Below, one piece after another: positions 51,314 through 54,269 of a stretch of 54,269 nt of DNA (its first letter is position 1; every line of letters starts with the position of its first letter). Source of the DNA: an uncultured Bacteroidales bacterium (lineage in GTDB: Bacteria > Bacteroidota > Bacteroidia > Bacteroidales > UBA932); the NCBI GenBank assembly GCA_900544815.1, contig UQWT01000005.1:1-54269 (forward strand), written 5' to 3'. Both the position numbers and the translations under genes were made by a program. The notes beneath the pieces are model-generated. The model saw only the letters and a list, made by a program, of their open reading frames with translations. It made no database searches and was not told the DNA's origin.

Positions 51314-54231
51314 TAGCTTGGATTATTTAAGTAATACTCTTGTATTTTGTTTGAAAGAGACTGGAGAACACCCTTTATCGGGTAGAACGTAATTGCATCC
51401 TCAATTTGGTTATCTTTATTTCCAGACTCTTTGATAGATAGTTCTATACCTTTATCTAGGTATGTTTCCAAATCCTTCTTGCATTCTTCCTTCGCAATCT
51501 TCATTGTGATATTATCAACACCAAAGTTGTTGTCAAGATTGAACAGAGAAGGAATTTCTGTCAATGTTAATTGGAAGAAGTCTCTCACAGTCTCCACGAT
51601 TTCATTTTTACGTTCATCAGAGATAGAGGCGTAAGTATCGTCAATATTTGTAAATCTACCAGAAGAGTCTAGAAGTATGAGAGTTTCTGGCTCCTCGTCT
51701 AATGTCTCTGCTGCAATCAAACCGCCCTTACATGTTGATTCCTTGGGATTAGAACCTTGCTCTAATCCAAGAATGTCTAAAGCTGATCCATACTCAGTAT
51801 CCAACACTTGCTCAAAAACGATCTTGGTGTATTTACTAAGAATTTTCGGGTCTGATGATATAATACTGATAATCTTACTACCATTTCCGCTGAATGCAAT
51901 ATGACGAGGTACTTTCAGTCCCTTTGCCTTTACAATTTGAGCGATATGATAAATGATGGCGGTATAGAAGATGACAAACACTATCTTGAACTTTGTATCA
52001 TTTTGTAAAATCTTGTTGAAGTCGATATTGTTTCGAGCAAGACTTCTCGTTGCCGAGTTGTCCTTCAAAGAGAATAAGAACGAAGCCATGTTTGCCGGTT
52101 GCCCGACGTTGCTATTGAAGATATTGACAAGTTCATTCAATTCTGGTTTTGACTTAAGGAGTTCAAGAATATCATTTTTGAACCAGTCGACAATACCATT
52201 ATTGGGATTAATGTCTGAAAATGAATCCTCAAAGAGTGAGTTAGCTGCAAACTTAAATGATGTAATGCACTCTACTTTACCGTTTGAAGAGAAGGCAATA
52301 TCAGTAGTACCGCCACCAATATCCACATTAACGAGGTTCGTTGCGGTGGCATACCTGCAAAAATAAAATTGTATAGGAGCAACCGATTCAGATAGGTATC
52401 TTGTTGTGCCGTCACGATTGAACAATTCGGTGTAAGAGTCATTCCATGCCATGCGAAGTTGAGATAAACGACGTGGCGACATACTATTTGGATAGAACCA
52501 TGTGATTTTCGTACGTCCAAGGTTGCCATTGTTAGCAATGACTTTGTTACGAATAATCATCATGATATTACGAATGTAGGCCTGCATGGCAGACTGTGCA
52601 TTGGGTTTGCTGCTCCATTTGATATTGACCATTGGCTTTGCATTGTATTTGTATGCAATGCCTAATTTTTTGTTATAAGTAATATCAAAGTTAATCAAGC
52701 CGAATGGCCTCAACTTCTCCGTCCAATCAGTAGATTTGGCGTATGACAAAGCTGTTCTAGTGGGGAAAGAGAAATCCGAATCATCTCCAACCACGGCAGG
52801 CATGAAATCACGAATCATCAAGTCTTTTTCGTCAATCAAATCCATAGGTATGAGTTTTCCTTGAATTTCACGATAGGACTGAACGAAGAACTCTCCATAT
52901 ATAGCTTCAGAGTCTTTATAGTTAAAAGAGTATGAACTACTGGTATCTGCCTTCTTAAACTCAATATGTGTATTGGATGTACCTAAGTCAATTGCGAATT
53001 CAAATTCTTCCAGGTTTTGATGCATAAGAAAATTCGGAATGATAACATTGCTCACTCCATCCTTGTTGGAAACTCTGATGAAATCAAAGTTGCTATTATA
53101 GATGGTATAAGTTTCAGCCTTAAAGTCGAACATGCCTCTTTCTTTGTTTCTACAGTCAACGGGGATATCGCGTATTATTTCGCCTTCGCGGTAAAAATCA
53201 AAATGGAATTGTTTGGAGAAAGTACTAACGCAAGAAACTGTATAGACAGCGTCGTTTTCGTTTTGGAACTTCATGGCTGGCATAACCAAACCAGTAAAGT
53301 CAAATGTCGTCATGCCTCCAGAGTTTTGCGTTTCTGAAACATCCGCTTGACGTTGCGCGTAATAGATGCGTTGATACTCAACATAACTTATATTGCCATT
53401 GCCAGCAATAGGTATGCGTATGAATACATTTACAGAACCTCCTGCAATAGCTTCCATTTCAAATGCCGGCTTACCATCAGGCATTGTAGAGTTGAGTGTT
53501 TCTATAGAGAAATACTTGAAATAAAGCGGTTTGATTGGAAGCAGGAAAGATGTCATATGTTCTACATCTTTAATATTCCCGTCAAAGAAATATTTCTTAT
53601 TCAGTGAATGAGGAACCTTTACTATAGAATCTTCAAGGAAGTCGCTGATTGTCAGATATGCGAAAGTTGAGCCCTCATAAGGGAGCGTTCTGCGCTCGAT
53701 ATCAGCAACTTTTGCTTTATATGGGGCTTTATTTGTATTACCCCATGTGCCATTGGCATATTGTAGGCTAGCGTATTTATTACCAGATTCAACAGGGAGC
53801 ACAAGCGGTTTGTTTCCTATGACTGCTCGTTCTGGGCAAATGGTGAATTCATTTTCAACTTCACCACTGAGCTTCTTTTTAAATAGGGTTGTTCCTATAA
53901 CCTCAACCTGATTACTTTGCTGGTGAGACTGAACATCAATCAAAGAGAAATCCTTAGCCGTTACAGGAGTAATCTCTTTGAGTTCATTCTTTATAAGCTG
54001 GTCCGTGATGGCCTTAAATGTTAGGTTGAGATAGTTTTCAATTTCAGGGAAGAGATTTGAGAATGAAGGAATTGTCTTGCGAAGTGTCCACCAAGCTTTG
54101 ATATAATCAAAGTCTCTTCGGTAGAGAGGAACATAATCACTATCAAATGGACGGTCGTTATTAGCAAAGAATATATCTTGAATATATTCAAGGTGACTTG
54201 AACTGAAAAAAGTTGACAGTTTTGAGAGCAT
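51313..54231 (-). CDS. Large actin/Hsp70-fold ATPase
   Basis: 972 aa. Residues 1-405 are a novel, beta-rich N-terminal region. The Hsp70/actin ATPase follows: phosphate-1 FAIDLGTSNTHIEF (412-425), WFYPNSMSPRRL (about 578-589), LSESVAPIQFYF (613-624), phosphate-2 VDIGGGTTDIAF (636-647) and adenosine motif IAFSGNGSKI (778-787). No Hsp70 substrate domain is present; the end is helical. SrfB-type virulence proteins have similar size and fold, but I cannot prove homology. An in-frame TGA lies two codons before the ATG at 54231. It is the first visible gene of the five-gene operon; a further upstream gene may lie outside the window. Confidence 0.8.
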   Translation of the reverse strand: MLSKLSTFFSSSHLEYIQDIFFANNDRPFDSDYVPLYRRDFDYIKAWWTLRKTIPSFSNLFPEIENYLNLTFKAITDQLIKNELKEITPVTAKDFSLIDVQSHQQSNQVEVIGTTLFKKKLSGEVENEFTICPERAVIGNKPLVLPVESGNKYASLQYANGTWGNTNKAPYKAKVADIERRTLPYEGSTFAYLTISDFLEDSIVKVPHSLNKKYFFDGNIKDVEHMTSFLLPIKPLYFKYFSIETLNSTMPDGKPAFEMEAIAGGSVNVFIRIPIAGNGNISYVEYQRIYYAQRQADVSETQNSGGMTTFDFTGLVMPAMKFQNENDAVYTVSCVSTFSKQFHFDFYREGEIIRDIPVDCRNKERGMFDFKAETYTIYNSNFDFIRVSNKDGVSNVIIPNFLMHQNLEEFEFAIDLGTSNTHIEFKKADTSSSYSFNYKDSEAIYGEFFVQSYREIQGKLIPMDLIDEKDLMIRDFMPAVVGDDSDFSFPTRTALSYAKSTDWTEKLRPFGLINFDITYNKKLGIAYKYNAKPMVNIKWSSKPNAQSAMQAYIRNIMMIIRNKVIANNGNLGRTKITWFYPNSMSPRRLSQLRMAWNDSYTELFNRDGTTRYLSESVAPIQFYFCRYATATNLVNVDIGGGTTDIAFSSNGKVECITSFKFAANSLFEDSFSDINPNNGIVDWFKNDILELLKSKPELNELVNIFNSNVGQPANMASFLFSLKDNSATRSLARNNIDFNKILQNDTKFKIVFVIFYTAIIYHIAQIVKAKGLKVPRHIAFSGNGSKIISIISSDPKILSKYTKIVFEQVLDTEYGSALDILGLEQGSNPKESTCKGGLIAAETLDEEPETLILLDSSGRFTNIDDTYASISDERKNEIVETVRDFFQLTLTEIPSLFNLDNNFGVDNITMKIAKEECKKDLETYLDKGIELSIKESGNKDNQIEDAITFYPIKGVLQSLSNKIQEYYLNNPS

Positions 54232-54269
54232 AAATCAAACGAGTCAATGAGAGAAAGACACAAGCGAGA

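Noticed and set aside
47334..54231. Calling the right-hand operon a Zorya system
   Set aside because: Only the channel pair resembles ZorA/ZorB. No ZorC, ZorD or ZorE-like gene is visible, while a helicase (35-38 kb) is 9 kb away with housekeeping genes between.

Overview
The window looks like chromosomal DNA of a Bacteroidales bacterium (phylum Bacteroidota). Three things point there. The best promoters have the TTTG-N19-TAnnTTTG form of that phylum and strong Shine-Dalgarno sequences are rare. Gene content fits: a DUF3575 fragment, a two-component operon with PepSY-like (DUF2874-type) proteins, a FucP-type sugar permease and MenG/UbiE. The protein sequences of DnaK, GrpE and UvrB also fit. 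The species cannot be named from sequence alone.

Layout. 1-18.5 kb is mostly housekeeping: FucP-type permease (partial), cardiolipin synthase, UbiE/MenG, a PurL-like C-terminal protein, a DUF3575 remnant, a PepSY/histidine kinase/response regulator operon, tRNA-Leu(GAG), tRNA-Arg(ACG), rplS, a grpE-dnaJ-M23 peptidase-anmK operon, a HAD phosphatase, fba, gmk-nadD, a pseudouridine synthase and panB. dnaK follows at 19.0-20.9 kb with a clear terminator. 21.2-32.7 kb is a complete type I-B CRISPR-Cas locus: 49 repeats and 48 spacers, then cas2-cas1-cas4-cas3-cas5-cas7-cas8b1-cas6, with cas genes and array all read leftward. 33-46.6 kb holds an unrecognised 258-aa protein, a corrinoid adenosyltransferase, a SWIM/SNF2 helicase, a methyltransferase, an MFS transporter, prfA, uvrB and an N-acetylmuramoyl-L-alanine amidase. 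A decayed uvrA fragment (46.98-47.23 kb) marks a junction.

47.3-54.2 kb is the most unusual region. It is a tightly packed leftward five-gene operon: a large actin/Hsp70-fold ATPase, a coiled-coil membrane lipoprotein, a MotA/ExbB-like channel protein with a long coiled-coil tail, a MotB/OmpA-like stator protein and a trypsin-like (HtrA-type) lipoprotein protease. The channel pair recalls ZorA/ZorB of Zorya anti-phage systems, but none of the known Zorya effectors is visible. I propose it as a candidate undescribed envelope-sensing or defence system; its upstream end may lie outside the window.

The intergenic DNA carries several repeat families. (1) A short motif TTTGTCGGGAAGC, about 11 exact copies of its 11-base core, occurs in genes and between genes but in exact form is absent from the CRISPR-Cas and 47-54 kb regions. 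(2) Degenerate GCNTTR hexamer arrays occur as inverted pairs around CTCTTTA and TTTATAGT tracts. (3) A 79-bp hairpin element is present twice, at 14.3 and 33.0 kb. (4) Palindromic units lie beside tRNA-Leu and at 38.5 kb. All counts here were made by eye.
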